Shown piece after piece: positions 21,638-33,394 of a stretch of DNA of 64,000 bases. The notes below the pieces were generated by a model. It saw only the letters and a program-made list of their open reading frames with translations, ran no database searches and was not told the DNA's origin. The position numbers were made by a program, and so were the translations under genes. Position 1 is the first letter of the stretch, and each line of letters starts with the position of its first letter. Location of the stretch: positions 124,001 through 188,000 of the forward strand of contig BDSL01000129.1 in assembly GCA_003116995.1 (NCBI GenBank), read 5' to 3'. The DNA is from Yamagishiella unicocca (taxonomy: Eukaryota; Chlorophyta; Chlorophyceae; Chlamydomonadales; Volvocaceae).

Positions 21638-23756
21638 ACCTTGCCCGCCTCCTCCGCCTCCTCCGCCTCCTCCATGGGACGCACCCTCCAGGATGGGTGA
21701 GGGGGAGGGGGCGGAGGAGGGGGCGGGGGAAGGGGCGGAGGCGGAGGCGGTAGAGCCGGCAGTGTTGGCGGAGGCAGCAGCGGCGGCGGCAGCGGAGGCG
21801 GCGGCGGCAGCGGAGGCTGTGGTGGAGGAGGAGGAGGCGGGGGTGGGGGTCGGTCCTGCCGCAGAGGGCAGGAGCGGCAGCGCAAGGAGGCCATTGAAAG
21901 GGAAAGGTTGGGTTGTCAGAGGCCTTCAGAGGCGGGGTATGTTGGCCCCGCAGCGAAACCTTTCCAGATTGAAAGAGCGATCCGTAGGACGAGCTGCGAC
22001 TGATGGGGCCACCACGCACCCGCCAAGCGCCGGTGTTGCCGCCTTGCCCCCCTGGTGGCGATTTCGTAGCCCGCCAACCGCTTTGAGAATCGACTGGTCA
22101 GTGCCATTGCTGGAGCTCTTCTACGTCATTCCTCAGACTGCTCGACCGCCGTAAAATGTCGGCGTTGCAAAAGCCGCGAGAGCCTAAGGTTATGAATTAC
22201 AGTGTCGCTAATCCTTCTTTTCCGTGATGAGAAGAAGTGCAATTGGGAATGGATTGCAACCGGTGTTGCAATCCTTTCGGATCCGATGCTCCTCAATGGA
22301 GAAACCTGGAAAAGTAAGAAAAATGCCGATTGCCTTTCAACACAGCTAAACAGGTACTGACCCGCACCATTATTTTCAAACCCCTAACGGATATATGAAA
22401 ATGCAGCTTTACGTAGTAAAGCTGTCTCCTTCGACGTCCTTCAATTCATGCCTTGAAGAGTTCATGATGGTGTTGTATATGCTAATATGCGTCATGTCAT
22501 GTCGCGATTGTGATATCAGGCTACGGGTCTTCGACCAGCGCAGCGTCATGCGCCCGGACGCCGGCTCAGTGACCGCGCGCCATTGACCGAAGTGCTTTTA
22601 CATAGCCATTGGGTGCAACCTATATCGCATTTTCCTCAACCAGCAGCAGCGCGAACAAGGAAACGCCAAGCGTTCCTTACTCACCAAGGACGTTGTGCCC
22701 TTTCGCAAAGCGCGGAACGGCTCTGGAAGCGATGGGCGCTTCGGAGAAAAGGGGCGGACGCAGCGGCTGCATATGAGGGAACGGTGCATTGGAATGGAAC
22801 GCTCAGCTGCAGGGGCTCAGCTGCTGAGGCAGGTGTCGCTGGCCGTTACTGGCCGTGTGAGGAGGAGGACTGAGGAGGCGCCAGTTTTCGGCCCTACCAA
22901 ACCAAACCCAAACCCAAAGCCCAGCCACACAGCGGCGGAGCAATCTGGTGGTTCTGACGACCCGCCCCAGCGCACGCCACGACGGGCGAACGTTAGTGGA
23001 AGCTCTGCGGCACCCTGCCTTCGACCCCAGCGCCCCTCTAGCCACTGCGGCACCCTGCCTTCGACCCCAGCCACAGTATGTCCTAGATCGAAAACCATCA
23101 AGTCCGTAATTCACAGGCTGCGGGGGTAGAGGGGAGATGCAGCTAGTCGATGATGCAACTACGGCATGAGCTCGTGGTTGCAAACTTACATGCGTAGGGC
23201 CGTGGCATGTTCGACACAGCTGTCACACGCTGTGGCAAATCCAGGCTGGTGAGGCTTGCGGGTGTAGCTCTTAGCAGCGGCACTGCGACTTATTTTGCGG
23301 CGTGAACTTACTAACCAGAGTACTTCAATCCAAAAGCATTATTTCCAACATCGGGTCACGGTTCCTAACTTCCTTTTTTGCGATCGTTCCAACCAGGTTC
23401 CAACGGTTTGCTCAGAGTTTTACATGGCATCAGTGGCTGGCACCCTGTTGAATCTCTTAACCTTTCTTACCGAAACATATGTCGTCCCGCATTGGGCGCG
23501 TTGCCCTGACCGCCTGACGGTGACAGCTCGGACAGCGGAACCCAGGCTTTATGCAGCCATATGCTTTAGCGCGCGCGATCGCCTAACATCTTTGATCCTC
23601 TCCCAGCACGTATTTATGGCAAGTAATCAAAACTCCCGCCACCGGATTTCGTTTTCCCATCGAACGCACACGTAATGTACGACAACGTCCGAATTATGAT
23701 CAAGAGGTTTGTTCCCAAAGCTCGTAGCAGTTTCTTGTACCATATATTGTTGTGCA
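21638..23756. other. Divergent intergenic region
   Basis: 21.64-21.85 kb is GGC/GGA-rich and may hold the missing first exon of the oxidoreductase. 22.15-23.7 kb is AT-richer with no recognisable protein in any frame and probably contains both promoters. A 26-bp block CTGCGGCACCCTGCCTTCGA plus CCCCAG is directly repeated at about 23004 and 23044. Confidence 0.45.
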
Positions 23757-26679
23757 ATGTCCCCCGCGGCCCAAGCAAACGCACCGGTAGACCAGTCGGG
23801 CGCTGCACCCGAAACGGCGGGAGCCGAGCGAGTGCGAGCGCGGTACTGGGAGCTCCTGCGAACTTACAGCGACGCGCTGACAAAACTGGACGGCACCGTC
23901 CGGCGTGTAAGCGCATGCCGTACATGGCCCGGCCTCGGGCGACTGAGAGCCAGGACGCGGGGGGCCCTATGGACATACGGCTGCGCCCTTCGGCCCGCTA
24001 CCAGCAACTGACCCGGCTTCTGACGAGCCCGGGACTGACTTGCTTGCCGCCGCAGAGAGGCTTGGACGGAGAGGGCTGCGAGGGCGTGTACGGCAGCATC
24101 AGCTTCTCCTCTCAGCTGGAGCTGACACTGAACCTGGTGCGCCACGGCGACCTGCCGCTGGCTGCCGGTGCCTCCCCGCCGCGCAACCAGACGCCGACCG
24201 TGGTGGTGGACTTCGGAGCGGGGACGGGCCGGTGAGGGGGCTGGGCGGGGGGGGGAAGGGGACAAAAAAGGTTGACGCGTAAAGGACAGGATAGTTGGCG
24301 CATGGTGACGCGAGGCGCGCACGTGAGCACGTGGAAGGGAGGGCGCGGCAGCGGGATAGAGGCGGTGTGCGCCCGGCGCACGAAACACACGTGAAGCCGC
24401 CGGGGCGTGGACACCCCCCGCTGCTGCGTGCGTACGGCAACGTTGGGCGTGCTGGCTGCGACAATCCCAGCAACCTAGCTGGGTCTGCGGTGGCGGTTGG
24501 TGGCTGAGGTCTTGACCTACCTCAGAGATCGCATGTGACTCATTGCATCCATCTCTTCCATGCACTAGACCGTCAGTTCCTGGTCTGGCTCTGTGCGTCA
24601 AGGGTTACTCAGCTGATAAGTTGGTTGATGGTTAGGGCGGTTTTGAAGCCCATACATACAAACCCATACAGACCACTGGCTGTGTTTCCCCCCGGGTCCC
24701 CCGCCCCGCCCCTCGCCCGCCCGCCCGCCCGCCCGCCGTGGGTCCGCCCGCCTACAGGGCCATCGTCTTCTGGCAGGGCCTCAACCTAATTGATGCCGGG
24801 ATCGGCTACGAGTTCGAAGGCCTCAAGGTGGGGGGGACACGCACCTGCCCAGCTGGGGGGCCGGGCAGGCACCTGACCGCGCATGACCCGCACCCCGCCT
24901 CCCCTCCTCCGGATAAACACGTCCGCGCCGCTGCTGCCGCCCCAGCTGATGTGCCTGGCTGGCGGGCTGGTCGACTCCGCGCGAAGGTCTCTTTGTCGCG
25001 CCGCTCCGCTGGACCGTCGCCTTCACCGCCCTCGGTTTGTCGGCCGTGGATTCGCGGATTCTCTTATCAAACCCCCCCCACACACGGGCATCTACGGGTC
25101 TTCCTCGAACCCCCCCCCCCACACACACGCCCCTCTCGCTCCTCCCGCCCTTGCTTCCGCCGCCTTTTGCGCCCCAGGTCCGCAAGGGGCAGGTGTACAT
25201 GCGGCGTCTGCTGATGGCGGCGTGCTTCGGATCAGCTGCGGGGCGACTGCCGCTGCGGAGGGACGCACCGCGCCTAATCAGGCAGGACCTCACCACAGTA
25301 CGGCAGGCGGGCGGGGGGGCGGGCGGGGGGGCGGCCAGCACCAAGACAGGCCACACAGCAACACCAAGCTCTCCTCCAGCATGCGACATCCAGCACACGA
25401 GACTCGCTCCCCAACCTCACCCCATCACCCCCACCACCCACCCCACCCACCCCAACACCACCCACCCCACCCACCCGCAGCTTCCCCCGAATGAGGTCGC
25501 CGCGCACGGACCCATCATGGGCTACAGCTTCTGGGTGGGCCTCGGCGCGGGCGCCAAGAGGGCCATCGGGCGCATCTTCCTGGCCTGCAAGAGCATGAAG
25601 GTGCGGGGTGGGGTGAGCTGGGCGGCTCGCTGGGGCCAGCCGCTGACCACTTGGACGCCCGCCTTCAGCTGATCCTCCGCCACCATTGCTGGGGGCGTCC
25701 CTACCTCCGTGGCCGCCTGCTGCAGCCCTGCTTTGCCCCCCCTCTTTCTCTCCACCCCGCCCCACCCCCACCCACCCGCCTCCTTCCTCCCTCCTCCCCT
25801 CCCCCCCCCGCCATTTTACGGGTTTCCCTCGAACCCCGCCATTTTACGCCAACCCCCCTCCTCCCCCTCCAGGTGCTGGTGCTCATCGACCAGCACGCGG
25901 GCCGGAACCACGTGTTGGAGCAGCTGATGGGGAAGAAGCAGGAGGGGGAGGTCATTACCGAGGAGGTGGTCGTACACCGCATGATGTACGATATCATCGG
26001 CGTAGGTGGGTCGGCGGTGGCGCTGGGACCGTGGGGGGGTTGGTGCATGGCAGTTGGCAGGGGTCCTGGACTGGCTTGGCCAAGCCCCCAGCACTCCCTC
26101 AACCCTGTACGTCCATAGGGCCCTTCCGAGGGTCCCCAACGAACTGCGTTCAAGGTGGATGCGTCAGCCAGCTCAGACCGCGCTGGCTGGGCTCAACTGC
26201 ATTGCGCAGCGGGGCTCGTGTACCTGCCCCCTACCTGCCTCCAACCCCACCCTGCATAAGCAGTCGCCGCCATGTGTCTGAACGGCGCTGTGCACCCCCA
26301 GTGCGACTGTGACCATGCTGGTCTGCCAGCAACACCCGCAAACCATACAACCCTAGCTATGCGCCGCCGCTGCGCCCGCCCCCCCCCACGCGGACCAGCA
26401 GCGTGTGGCAGCAGCCGCAGCAGCCACGTAGGCCGGGTGGGCGCCCCGGAGTGGTGGCAGCTGGGCAGCCAGCTAGGCAGCTAGCTTAGGCAAGGCAGCA
26501 GGGCCCCTGCCTGCTAGCTGGCCGCACACACACGCACACGCACACCTGCTGCCCCCGACGCCCCCGGCCACCCGCGCCCGGTCCTCCCCTCCCCCCTCTC
26601 AGGTGGCAAGCGCTACGTCGCCTTCATCCTCAAGAAGCAGCAGCGGCAGCCCGGTGCGGCGGCTGCAACGGCCCTCTGA
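23757..26679 (+). CDS. SAM-dependent methyltransferase-like protein (possibly DOT1-like)
   Basis: Exons 23757-23906, 24056-24231, 24758-24827, 25178-25297, 25481-25600, 25873-26005 and 26603-26679 join in phase to 281 residues. ATG 23757 is the first in frame. After YGSISFSSQLELTLNLV comes a class-I motif I, VVVDFGAGTGRAIVFWQGLN. A post-I acidic strand follows (GIGYEFEGLKVRKGQVYMRR), then VLVLIDQHAGRNHVLEQL and the end strand GGKRYVAFILKK. A SAM-binding Rossmann fold is likely. The order D-G-GTGR then YEFEG resembles DOT1-like and related small methyltransferases, but no diagnostic DOT1 active-site motif is evident, so the substrate is open. A possible GTAGGT donor at 26002 exists, but only the GTGGGT donor at 26006 keeps frame into the last exon. 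Confidence 0.75.
24270..24312 (+). repeat. I1-related fragment (methyltransferase intron)
   Basis: GTTGACGCGTAAAGGACAGG followed by ATAGTTGGCGCATGGT matches the I1 left end in a diverged form. Lies in intron 24232-24757. Confidence 0.5.
25018..25112 (-). repeat. I3 inverted copy followed by I2 fragment
   Basis: I3 in reverse (CCGCCCTCGGTTTGTCGGCC, then GTGGATTCGCGGATTCTCTT), then ACGGGTCTTCCTCGAACCCC, the reverse of the I2 start. Both are in intron 24828-25177. Confidence 0.75.
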
Positions 26680-27092
26680 CGCGGCGAGTGCTGCTGACGC
26701 GGCGAGTGCTGCTGACGTGGCTCAAGGCGGGTCACGCTAGCTACTGTGGAAACGGGTGCTGGATGCACATGGGGGGAGAGGCGCTGTCGCGTCGGGCACC
26801 CGGGCGTAGTAGCTCGGCCGCATAGGCGCCCAGGGCCCCCGGTGGTGGTATGGGTTGGGTTGGGAGGGTGTCGGCAGCTCGGGCAGCTCCGTGGGCGGGG
26901 GGAGGGGTGGTGGTGGAAGAGGAGGGAGTCGTATCCATGTGGAAGAGGAGGGAGTCGGATCCACGTGCCGAGCTCGACATGGTGTTCGAGGCCCTATGCT
27001 CGTTGGTTGGCGGCTGAGTAGCTGGTTTGCGGCGGTGCACGCATGGGCGGTGCGCGCAGAGGCCTGGGCGCACGCACCACGCCCACCGGGGG

Positions 27093-27225
27093 GTAGGAGA
27101 GGAAACCCCGGGGGCGGCGGTGGGGGTATGAGAGGAAACCCCGGGGGGCGGCGGTGGGGGTATGAGAGGAAACCCCGGGGGGCGGCGGTGGGGGTATGAG
27201 AGGAAACCCCGGGGGCGGCGGCGGG
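27093..27225 (+). repeat. 33/34-bp tandem repeat, 4 copies
   Basis: Unit GAGAGGAAACCCCGGGGGGC plus GGCGGTGGGGGTAT, in four nearly identical copies. Confidence 0.9.
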
Positions 27226-27782
27226 GCCGCGTTGGACCTGCTGCTGCTGCTGGTAAGGAATTGGCCGCGAGGTCGCGCAGGTTGGCTGGACGAGTGGTTG
27301 GTCGAGTGGTTGGACGAGTGGTTGGACGAATGGATGCGGAACTATTGCAGGGATGGATGCGGGATTGTTGCACGGATGGATCGTACGACACCATGACGTC
27401 ATGGGGGGCCGTGATGCCCGTCACTTAGTCGGCTCCTCCAGCCAGGCCATGAGGGGTGGCAGCAACGTGTGTGCGGACAGAGCAGGTAGAGCAGATAGAG
27501 CTGCAGCGGTGATGGGTTTCTGTGTGGAGGTGTTAATAAGAGAGGGTGTGGGGGGGGCAGCGACATGTTAGGCACAGCAGGGGCACGTCGCAGAGGGCCG
27601 TGTGGCTCCCTCCAGGGAGGGCGGGCGGGGGGTCAGCGAGCCACGTGGGTCCCCTCCTCCCGTGTCGTACACGTTGCTTGATGGCCACCCAACCGCCCAC
27701 CGGAGGTAGTAGTAACTGTTACAGTGGGTTCCAAAGGTAGACCGGAGGTGTTGTTGGGCATCACGAAAGTGTGTGGGGCCAG

Positions 27783-27815
27783 AAGACCCGGTTACACGAC
27801 ATAGGAAGACGGAGG
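27783..27815 (+). repeat. Isolated I1 terminal repeat
   Basis: ACCCGGTTACACGACATAGG followed by AAGACGGAGGGG is the reverse of the right end of the complete I1 element (19640-19668). No other I1 body is present here. Confidence 0.65.
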
Positions 27816-28866
27816 GGGGATGGCGAGGAGAGGGGAGGAAGGTGGCCGGGGTCCTTCAGGCGGCTGTGTGAGCAGCCCGCATGGCGCCAAGTGCAGCCGT
27901 CCGTCCATGCCGTATGTAAGCAGGAGGAGCAGCTCGATTGCGCGGTCGCCACCCAGCAGGCCACCACCCAATAGGCCACCACCCAGTAGGTCACCTCCCG
28001 GCCTCACAGGAAGTGGATCGCATGACCCCAACGACGAACTTCCGTAGGACCAGCTGGGGGGCGAGCTGGGCCATGTTTCGGCATCATTAGGTTGAGCTGG
28101 GCGGCTGCGCGGTACGACAGTACGACACCACCACGGCCCCGCGCACATGGGGGATGCGGCCTGACCCGCGGGACCCACGCACGCACCCCGCTGCAGCTGC
28201 AGCCGCCCGCCCCCAGCTCGCTGCGCCTAGCGCGCTAGCTGCTGGCCTTGCACCACCCCGACACGTGCACCAGTGCACCACCCCTTCGAATCAAGTAGCT
28301 CGGTCGCCAAAGGAAGCCATCGGGTGATGAGCTGGTCGTGCAGCACGCCTATTGGTAGGGACGGATGCAGTCCTGGCTGCAGCAGTGAGGGGCGAGGGGC
28401 GCCGCCTCTGCCAGGAAGGTGTGGCGGTCATAAGTGGCGCCGGAGGACGCCGTATTTAGGGACGCATTCCATGGTCGGCATCGTGCCTTGCAGTGAAGCC
28501 GCCAGCAGCGGGGTGGACCGCCGGCGAGCAACGGTCCCCTGGGTCCCCGATGGACCGACAGGACGGAATGCCCGTTCGGGTTCTTGACGTTCAAAGACAA
28601 CATAATATAATATTCGCGGAAGGAGCAGACGTTGCGCGAGCCGGCGCCGTGGGCCGTGACAACCTGCGCGCCAAAAAAAGTATTGGTACGACAGCGGAGT
28701 TGCAGATGCTCCGTCTTTCAGCGAGCACCAGCACGTCGAGTAAATCACGTTATAAGGAGTGCTCATATTACTGTTAGGCACAGCAACGCGACGGTCCGAG
28801 TCAATCAGCGCCTACTCGCGACGGTACCGACGCGGTTGGTTATTTGATTGGCACCCGGAGCGCGAA

Positions 28867-31800
28867 ATGCCCAAGCAAGGCCGCCGCGTCTCCGTGAAGG
28901 CGCGCTGCCGGCTGTACAGGGATGGCGTCCTGCTGGGCAAATACAGTCTGCGCTTCAGCGCTCGTGCGCCTGACGCGGTGGCTGCGGCGCTGGTGCGAGC
29001 CCTGTCGCGCCACACTGACGGCGACCTGCGCTGCCCGCACCTGCACCAATACAAGGTACCTAACAGCGTGATACCGGCATGATGTAGTCATGGCGGCCAG
29101 TAGTGAGATGAGGCTTGCAGGCTCGCAGGCCACCCTACCAGCGCTGTGGGGGATTTCGGCGGGCTCGGTTATTTTATTTGTTGGTTGGTTGGTTGGTTGG
29201 CTGGTCGTCTTCCGCCACTGCGGGGCGGGGCGGATGGCCCCGTGCCGCCTGCTAGGCCCCCCCCCCCTCTCACTCGTCCGCCCCCACTGCACCAATTACC
29301 GTTACACGAAAAGCACATGGGTTGCAAGCAACGGCCGTACGGCTACCCACTCCTGGCCCTGTTGCCCTGTTGCCCTGTCTGTCGCACGCTGACACTTGCT
29401 CGCCCCCAGGTGGCTCGTCTCCGCCTCAAGAGCCAGCGAGGAGGGGGCGACGGCGGTGGTCTCCGCAAGGACATGCTGCAGCAGCGGCCGGGGTCTGCCA
29501 GCTGGCCGGGGGGCGTCAAGTCGATTTCGGTGTCCGCGGTTGCCCATGTACGTGCGTGGGGGCTGGCTGGCTGGGTGATAGGCTTCACGAGGGAGGGAGG
29601 GAGTTGTGACGACTGGTTGGGTAGAGCGCCACTCGCGCACCTGCTGCGCCACTCGCGGCGATCCTCGCCCCCAGCTCCCAACCCAATTCCTGACCATTCC
29701 TCAGCGCAGCCCTCCCTATCCCTCCCTCCCTCCACCCCCAGGTCACCGCCTCGACAGTCCCCGAGGTGAGCACTCCAGGGAGGCGGACCGCATGGGCCTT
29801 AGGAAAGCGGGTGCCTCCAACCTCCCGGATTGAACCGCTCGATCGAAGGGGCCAGCCAGTGCGGCCAGCGGACTAGCACCAGGGAGGGGAGGTCACCCGG
29901 TCAGACGGGGGGCCCACCGAGGGCGGCACACGCCACCTGCCACCTGCGACCCGGTGTTCCTGCCTGCCGGGGTGACGCCGGTTGACCGCCACCTGCCGCC
30001 TGTGACGACTCGGGCTGTTCCATGTGACGGCAACGTACCGAATGCGGCCGGTTCCCTAGCTAGGCGAGATGTCTGGTTCAGCCCTCTCAGCTGCACCCCC
30101 GTTCGCCCCCCCCACCCCCGGGGCCCCCGCCCTCCCCTCCAGGAGCTGCAGCTGCGTGTGGCTTCCTTCCCCCACTGGCCGACATCGCACTTCCTCACGG
30201 CGGAGCACAAGGTCCGCTGCGGCTGCGAAGATTGCAGCCAGCGCCAGGTGGGGGGCTTCGAGGAAGACCCGTGGATGCCGGGAAAAACCGTTTAAAACAG
30301 ACGTTTTGAGATGCAGGGGGGGGGGCTCGGGGCGGAGTGGGTGCATGTCGGGGGCGAGCGAGGGGAGTCGGGGGAGAGAGCGAGGGGAGTCGGGGGAGAG
30401 AGCGAGGGGAGTCTGTGGAGAGAGCGAGGGGAGTCGGGGGAGAGAGCGAGGGGAGTCGGGGGAGAGAGCGAGGGGAGTCGGGGGAGAGAGCGAGGGGAGT
30501 CTGTGGAGAGAGCGAGGGGAGTCTGTGGAGAGAGCGAGGGGAGTCGGGGGAGAGAGCGAGGGGAGTCGGGGGAGAGAGGGGAGTCGGGGAGTTTCAGGGT
30601 TTCGTTGTCCCAGTAGTTGAGGATTCACACACACACGCTGAGGAAAGGAGGTCCCAGGCCTCCTGAGGGATGGAGGGTTTTCTCCGTACACCGTGGCCAT
30701 ATGAGTCATGGCCTACACTCCGGGGAGTCCGCAAACGACGTGGTGGCCCGACTGGCGAGCAGTGAGAAGGACACTCTGGCTAGGGAGGCTGAGTTCATGC
30801 GACTGAGATGGATGGCAGTTCACGGATGAAGCCCGCTTTGACGATGATTGGTTCAAGGGACTGGAACCATTGTTGAAATACGTAAGAGTAAGAATAAGGG
30901 GAAGCCAGCGGATGTTCATTGGCGGGGAGGAACGTGGAGAGGAATGAACGGAGCGAGGGGTGATGCGTTGCCCGCCCCGGAGGGGATTCAAGCCGATAGT
31001 GGCGGGGAACTAAAGGGAGGGGAGCAGAGCTTGTTGCACAGGGGCGCGCGGTGCAATGGTGGTTGGAGAGTGGGGTAGGCGGGGCGGGGGGATGCGGGCA
31101 GGGGGGAGTCGATTGAATCGGGTTCGGCACTTGGGGGGAAGGAAACCCGTAAGTCGGCTACGGGAGTGGGGTTTCGTGGCAGTGAGCGGTAGGGTAGTGA
31201 GAGGGCGGCAACAGAGGGCGGGCACCAGGTGGTGGTGGTGGTGGCGGGCTGTGTGTGGGTTGTCCAGCAGGCCAGCAGCGGTACTGCAGCGGGTGCCGTA
31301 CCTTATGGTCTCACGCGCTCCCCAACCCCGGATTGACGCACCCGGATTAGATCATCAGCCTAGGCCCCCTGCAGCCGTACATGTGCTTGGCCTCCGTAGC
31401 CTTCCCAAAAAACATCTGCATTTAGATGTCGTACGGCTGCGCGAAACGCAAAGCCCGCCCCACCCCGCCCTGCCTGCTGCTTGCGTGGCGACTGGGGCTG
31501 CCGCCGCAGGCGAATGGTGGAGTCGACGAAGACGGCGCCGAGGGCGAGCCGCGGCAGTACCGGCGGAGGCGGGCTGGGCGCCAGCAGCCGTGCGGCTACT
31601 GGACCCCCGCCAACTTCATACAGCACGTCTGCGGTGTCAAGTTGGGCGGCGGCAGGCAGCCAGCCGGGGTGCCGCCGCTTCAGAGCCGGAGGTGGCTGAC
31701 GTTCCTGGTTCCGGGGCCGCGGGAGGGCACGGAGACAGTGGAGGTGAGCGGGGTGGTGCGGATGGGGCCCGAGCTGGGCTGGCTGGCTGGGTGAGGTTGG

Positions 31801-32085
31801 GTGTGCTGCTGACTGGAAGCTCGCCTCCGTCTGTATGTTCCCGCTTCGACCCATATTCCGGGGGCCATAACCCCTGTTAACGGGTAACGGTTATGGTTCG
31901 TTGTCTACATCTACCTATCTATCTATCTGTCTGTCTATCTGTGTCGTCGCGGCTTGCTGATCATCATCATGTGCGACGTGTGCTGCCGCCGCCGCCGGCC
32001 CCCCACGTGGCAGCTGGGGGTGTCCGACCTGACCAGCGAGCTCGGCTACCGCTGGCAGCCTCGCAAGGAGTTCGTGCATGAATGA
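28867..32085 (+). CDS. Protein with SAND/ULTRAPETALA/VARL-like segment (putative DNA-binding)
   Basis: Exons 28867-29055, 29410-29547, 29742-29765, 30143-30247, 31510-31743 and 32014-32085 are all in phase, giving 253 residues. The N-terminus is basic (MPKQGRRVSVKARCRLYRDG). Residues about 118-148 read ELQLRVASF...HKVRCGCEDC with a C-x-C-x2-C cluster. After a Gly/Glu/Arg-rich linker come CGYWTPANFIQHVCG (about 180-194) and RRWLTFLVPG (about 211-220). A beta-strand ending in clustered Cys, then a (W/L)TPxxF-helix-HxxG and a (K/R)xW strand, is the layout of SAND-fold domains as in ULTRAPETALA and volvocine RegA-like (VARL) proteins. This resemblance was judged by eye, and the linker is longer than usual. 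A transcription-regulatory role is inferred. I2 and a minisatellite occupy intron 30248-31509. Confidence 0.6.
30254..30316 (+). repeat. I2 dispersed repeat (intron of SAND-like gene)
   Basis: CTTCGAGGAAGACCCGTGGA through AAACAGACGTTTTGAGATGC, matching 20941-21000. It begins a few bases after the donor at 30248. Confidence 0.8.
30350..30592 (+). repeat. 23-bp minisatellite, about 10 copies
   Basis: Unit GAGTCGGGGGAGAGAGCGAG plus GGG, with a CTGTGGAG variant in some units. Intronic. Confidence 0.9.
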
Positions 32086-33140
32086 TATCGATTGGTCGGA
32101 GTGGGGCCGGAATGAGTGCTGGCTGTCTTGCAAGGCAGGTAGGCCCACCCGCCGCCGCCGCTGCCCGCCGCCGCTGCGGCCGCCGCCAAGTCGCCGCAGC
32201 CGTCGCCGCAGCCGCTGCCCGCCGCCACTGCGGCCGCCGCCAAGTCGCCGCAGCCGTCGCCGCCGCCACTGCCCGCTTCCCGCTGCTGCCGCCGGTGGGC
32301 ACCTCCCTACGACGACCACCACCACCACGTGGGGCGATGGCGGCTGCGCAGAGTGACCGACCAAGCCGCACGCCGGCCGCTAGCTTGACCCGGGGAAGTC
32401 ACTTGATGCTAGATTTAGGACGGGTGGTCGCGCAGCAGGCGTGTATGTACGACAATTTTGCCAATCTAGATCATAGAGGAAGGGGCAGTCGGGATGGCGA
32501 TGGAGAACTAACCTTTGCAGGCGGTGCTTAAGTAATGTTGCAGCAGCTGGGGGGGTAGGGAGGGGCGGAGGCCCTCCGCAACGGACTAGTAAGCCGCGCG
32601 AACCCAACGTACGGCTGCTGGTTGCGTTCGTTCGTTTTTCACCCGATATTTGAAGCCGCAGTGAGCCTTCGTTTATGCCAAGTCGTTGCGAACATGTGAT
32701 GGTGCCTGCTGCATGCATCGTTGTCTTGTCCGTCGTGTGGGGTGGTGAGGTTGCCTCCGTGCCGCCGCATGGGTCGGGTGTGGGTTGTGTAGACGCTGGA
32801 GAGAGTGCGTGGCCCGAGATGGCGTTACATGTGCCCAGGCCCCGAGACGACGTTAGTTAGTTGTTTAGTTGCGCCCCATCTAAGTGTGTCTAACGATGCG
32901 TATGGCGATTTCGTTTTGGAAGAGTTTCCTGTGCGTGCACAGGAAACGGAGCCCAGACATGCTTGGCTGGCCAATATGCGTCTAATAATAATCGTAATGA
33001 CGGTTGGCGGTTGCACGAAGCTAGTGCCCATATGCCGTACATCGAGATGGCGAGGCCCTTGTTCAGCTGCGAGCGCCAATGGATCTCGATGAAGGGGGAG
33101 GTCCGTCAGCGCATCTGCCAACAACTACTACTTTTAAGTC
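32086..33140. other. Intergenic region with a 54-bp duplication
   Basis: 32150-32285 holds a GCC/CGC-rich block present twice (CCGCCGCTGCGGCCGCCGCC then AAGTCGCCGCAGCCGTCGCC). The remainder is AT-richer and shows no recognisable gene. Confidence 0.5.
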
Positions 33141-33144
33141 TTGC

Positions 33145-33268
33145 TACTACTGCGGGATTGAACTCGTGATTTCCCCTCCTCACCTCACCTGCTTTGTGGA
33201 AGTGTCCCTAGCGTCCCCTACCCCGCCGTCCTAACCGCTCCACCCACTTGGCCCCGACCTCTTGCAAT
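33145..33268 (-). repeat. tRNA-derived SINE-like sequence
   Basis: On the minus strand a Ser/Leu-tRNA-like A box (GTGGGTGGAGCGGTTAGG) is followed about 70 bp later by a B-box-like GAGTTCAATCC. The T stem does not pair well, so it is not a working tRNA but could be a pol-III-derived SINE or tRNA relic. Confidence 0.35.
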
Positions 33269-33394
33269 CGAGCTGCGGGTGTGTGGGGTTCTATCGACGG
33301 CACTCTTTAGCAGGAAGGGGGGGTGGCTGCTCGGCGGGCGCGACGAAATGGCGGGCGGTGGAAGAGTTGGTTAGGGAAATCAGTATACGGCTCA

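Larger units (their letters stand above)
26680..28866. other. Intergenic region
   Basis: No gene recognised on either strand. It holds a tandem repeat (27093-27225), a LINE-tail fragment near 27712, an I1 end at 27783, and repeated TTGGACGAGTGG-like units near 27290. 28.48-28.86 kb is AT-richer and probably contains the promoter of the next gene. Confidence 0.45.

Noticed and set aside
24823..25398. 191-codon minus-strand ORF overlapping the methyltransferase exons
   Set aside because: Antisense shadow of plus-strand exons with matching phases and motif I.
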